A DNA stretch of 64,000 nt from Dawidia soli (GTDB lineage: Bacteria > Bacteroidota > Bacteroidia > Cytophagales > Cyclobacteriaceae). The stretch is taken from the NCBI RefSeq assembly GCF_018598185.1, contig NZ_JAHESC010000019.1, positions 1-64,000 of the forward strand, in the 5' to 3' direction. Shown one piece after another: positions 62,807-64,000 of this stretch (positions are counted from its first letter, which is position 1; each line of letters begins with the position of its first letter). The position numbers and the translations under genes were made by a program. The notes under the pieces are model-generated. The model was given only the letters and a program-made list of their open reading frames with translations. It did not search any database and was not told where the DNA came from.

Positions 62807-63622
62807 TTACTCAACGCGCCGGTACATGCCGTCGGCGAAACGGTAGCGTGTGTATTGGCCGGTGGATACTTCGTCTTCGATGTCGGGCACCTGGATGTCG
62901 CGGGGGTTGGCGGCAAAGATAACGTCGGCGATGTCATCGTTGTCATCAAACTTCGACAGATCGTAGCTGAAGCTGTTCTCGCGGTCGTCGAAGGTGGGCA
63001 GGGTATCGTCGAGATCCTCACCGACCCGGAACGCCTGCAGGGTGCGCCATGGTAGTAGCGTCGAAGCCTGCCCCACGCCATAGGCGTAATAGGTCGTAAC
63101 GCTATCGATGTCCGTCAGGGCATAGAGCTTCGTAAAATAAGTCTGTGAACTGGTATGCCCGGATGTTTCCGGATCGACCTCGCCCAGATACCGGATCTTG
63201 GTACCGGCGGCCGTCTTATAAATGGCTACGGTCTCAAAGTCGATCATGGTCCCGCCCAGGCGGGTGTCCCACGAAACCAGGCAGAGCCTTTGGTCGTCGG
63301 ATAGCAGGTACGATATGCCGTCCTTCTCTCCCAACGATGCATGCTGATAGGCGTCATCCTTTGTCAATCCTTCCAGTGCCCGGTAGATATTCTTGTTGAC
63401 ACTGTCGAGCATATCACCTTGTCGATCGAAATAGCCGGCCAGGCTGACGCTGTCCAGCAGGTCTATCTGGCGCTTGAAGTAAGACCGGCTATCGGGGGCG
63501 CTGGCGGGCGCAACGGAGTCGGCGGCAGGCGTGGACGGAACCTCCTGGGAAACCGGTGCACGGGTGCAGGCAGTCAGTAGCGCTACAGCGAACAGGACGG
63601 ACGCAGTTATTTTTAGTCTCAT
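62807..63622 (-). CDS. Unknown lipoprotein
   Basis: The start at 63622 gives MRLKITASVLFAVALLTAC, a clean lipoprotein signal with Cys 19. The longer frame would add five residues that disturb it. After a Pro/Ala/Ser-rich linker (about 20-50), the 271-residue protein has no motif I recognise. Segments such as YQHASLGEKDGISYLLSDDQRLCLVSWD (in part) and KIRYLGEVDPETSGHTS suggest a beta-rich globular domain. It probably sits in the periplasm, attached to a membrane. Confidence 0.7.
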   Translation of the reverse strand: MRLKITASVLFAVALLTACTRAPVSQEVPSTPAADSVAPASAPDSRSYFKRQIDLLDSVSLAGYFDRQGDMLDSVNKNIYRALEGLTKDDAYQHASLGEKDGISYLLSDDQRLCLVSWDTRLGGTMIDFETVAIYKTAAGTKIRYLGEVDPETSGHTSSQTYFTKLYALTDIDSVTTYYAYGVGQASTLLPWRTLQAFRVGEDLDDTLPTFDDRENSFSYDLSKFDDNDDIADVIFAANPRDIQVPDIEDEVSTGQYTRYRFADGMYRRVE

Positions 63623-63745
63623 ACAGCAAAAATACAAATCATTACAACAACGAAGCCGATGACGTGAATGCTGTAGCGGATTTTATACATATCTACTTTT
63701 TGCGTAAAATTGCAATTGCGTTCCAGTTATAATCAAATAAAAGAT

Positions 63746-63946
63746 ATGGTACAATGGTATCCCATTATTGTTAATCTCATTATAGGGTCGCTCATGACAC
63801 TCATCGGATTCAAAATCTACGTTCCACCATTTGCCTCTGATGCTGCCCGTGATCGCTTTTATACCAAGTGGACGACCCTCTTCCAGGTGGGTGGCTTGAT
63901 TATGACAGCATGGGCGATCTACAGACTAATTTCCATGCTCAGCTAG
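63746..63946 (+). CDS. Small two-helix membrane protein
   Basis: From the ATG at 63746 the product has 66 residues with two hydrophobic helices (about 4-24 and 47-65) joined by a charged loop (PPFASDAARDRFYTKWT). An ATG 36 bases upstream would add a polar tail with no family support. The function is unknown; it is divergent from the lipoprotein gene. Confidence 0.6.
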   Translation: MVQWYPIIVNLIIGSLMTLIGFKIYVPPFASDAARDRFYTKWTTLFQVGGLIMTAWAIYRLISMLS

Positions 63947-64000
63947 AATAAAATCCTCGCAATTCCTAGCTTTCCTCCATTCCTTAAAGGCAAGAGGATA

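Overview
The window is chromosomal DNA from a member of the Bacteroidota, probably a Cytophagales or Chitinophagales lineage with moderately high GC. The evidence is a set of promoters of the TTG-N19/20-TAnnTTTG type, the near absence of Shine-Dalgarno sequences, a DAHP synthase with a C-terminal chorismate mutase, and many families typical of the phylum (DUF3467, DUF2141, cysteine-poor IscA-like, SCO with HemJ). There is no rRNA, CRISPR array or recognisable transposase. Genus and species cannot be read from the sequence alone.

Region 1 (1-12.4 kb) is a cell-envelope and chaperone region. It holds the N-terminus of a PBP1C-type glycosyltransferase and a large thioester-containing alpha-2-macroglobulin, which are often neighbours in other bacteria. 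Here they are separated by an unusual cluster: a small GrpE-like protein and a divergent Hsp70 whose start and stop overlap, facing two paralogous single-pass membrane proteins. I regard this as the best candidate for an undescribed system. A two-component pair follows (12.5-14 kb).

Region 2 (14.2-18.7 kb) is a Phe/Tyr biosynthesis operon (pheA, aminotransferase, tyrA, DAHP synthase/chorismate mutase). It is preceded by a 20-codon leader peptide carrying nine consecutive Phe/Tyr codons, then an intrinsic terminator and a competing antiterminator. This is a textbook attenuator and is too short to appear in ordinary gene calls.

Region 3 (18.7-35.8 kb) is housekeeping and accessory genes: gcvT, comB, an acyltransferase, a MazG-like pyrophosphohydrolase, a low-GC DUF2459 patch with a truncated lipoprotein start, and a minus-strand cluster containing dtd, a macrodomain protein and a D-Ala-D-Ala dipeptidase. 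It also holds a MOSC/HemJ/SCO/cytochrome c operon and a molybdenum hydroxylase operon with its own cytochrome c and cofactor-maturation genes. Two copies of an intergenic hairpin repeat lie between convergent genes.

Region 4 (36-53.4 kb) is the translation/transcription core, all on the minus strand: tRNA-Tyr, tRNA-Gly, tRNA-Thr, tuf, tRNA-Trp, secE, nusG, rplKAJL, rpoBC, a DUF3467 gene, then rpsL, rpsG, fusA, rpsJ. rpsJ is followed at once by a terminator, so it is cut off from the rest of the S10 operon.

Region 5 (53.4-64 kb) holds recF with a DUF721 gene, pdhA, a TPR membrane protein, ribH, a RhuM-family gene sharing the ribH terminator, a seven-repeat secreted protein, an AT-rich palindromic intergenic region, and an unknown domain in frame with a PEP mutase/isocitrate lyase family enzyme. 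Unknown membrane and lipoprotein genes close the window.
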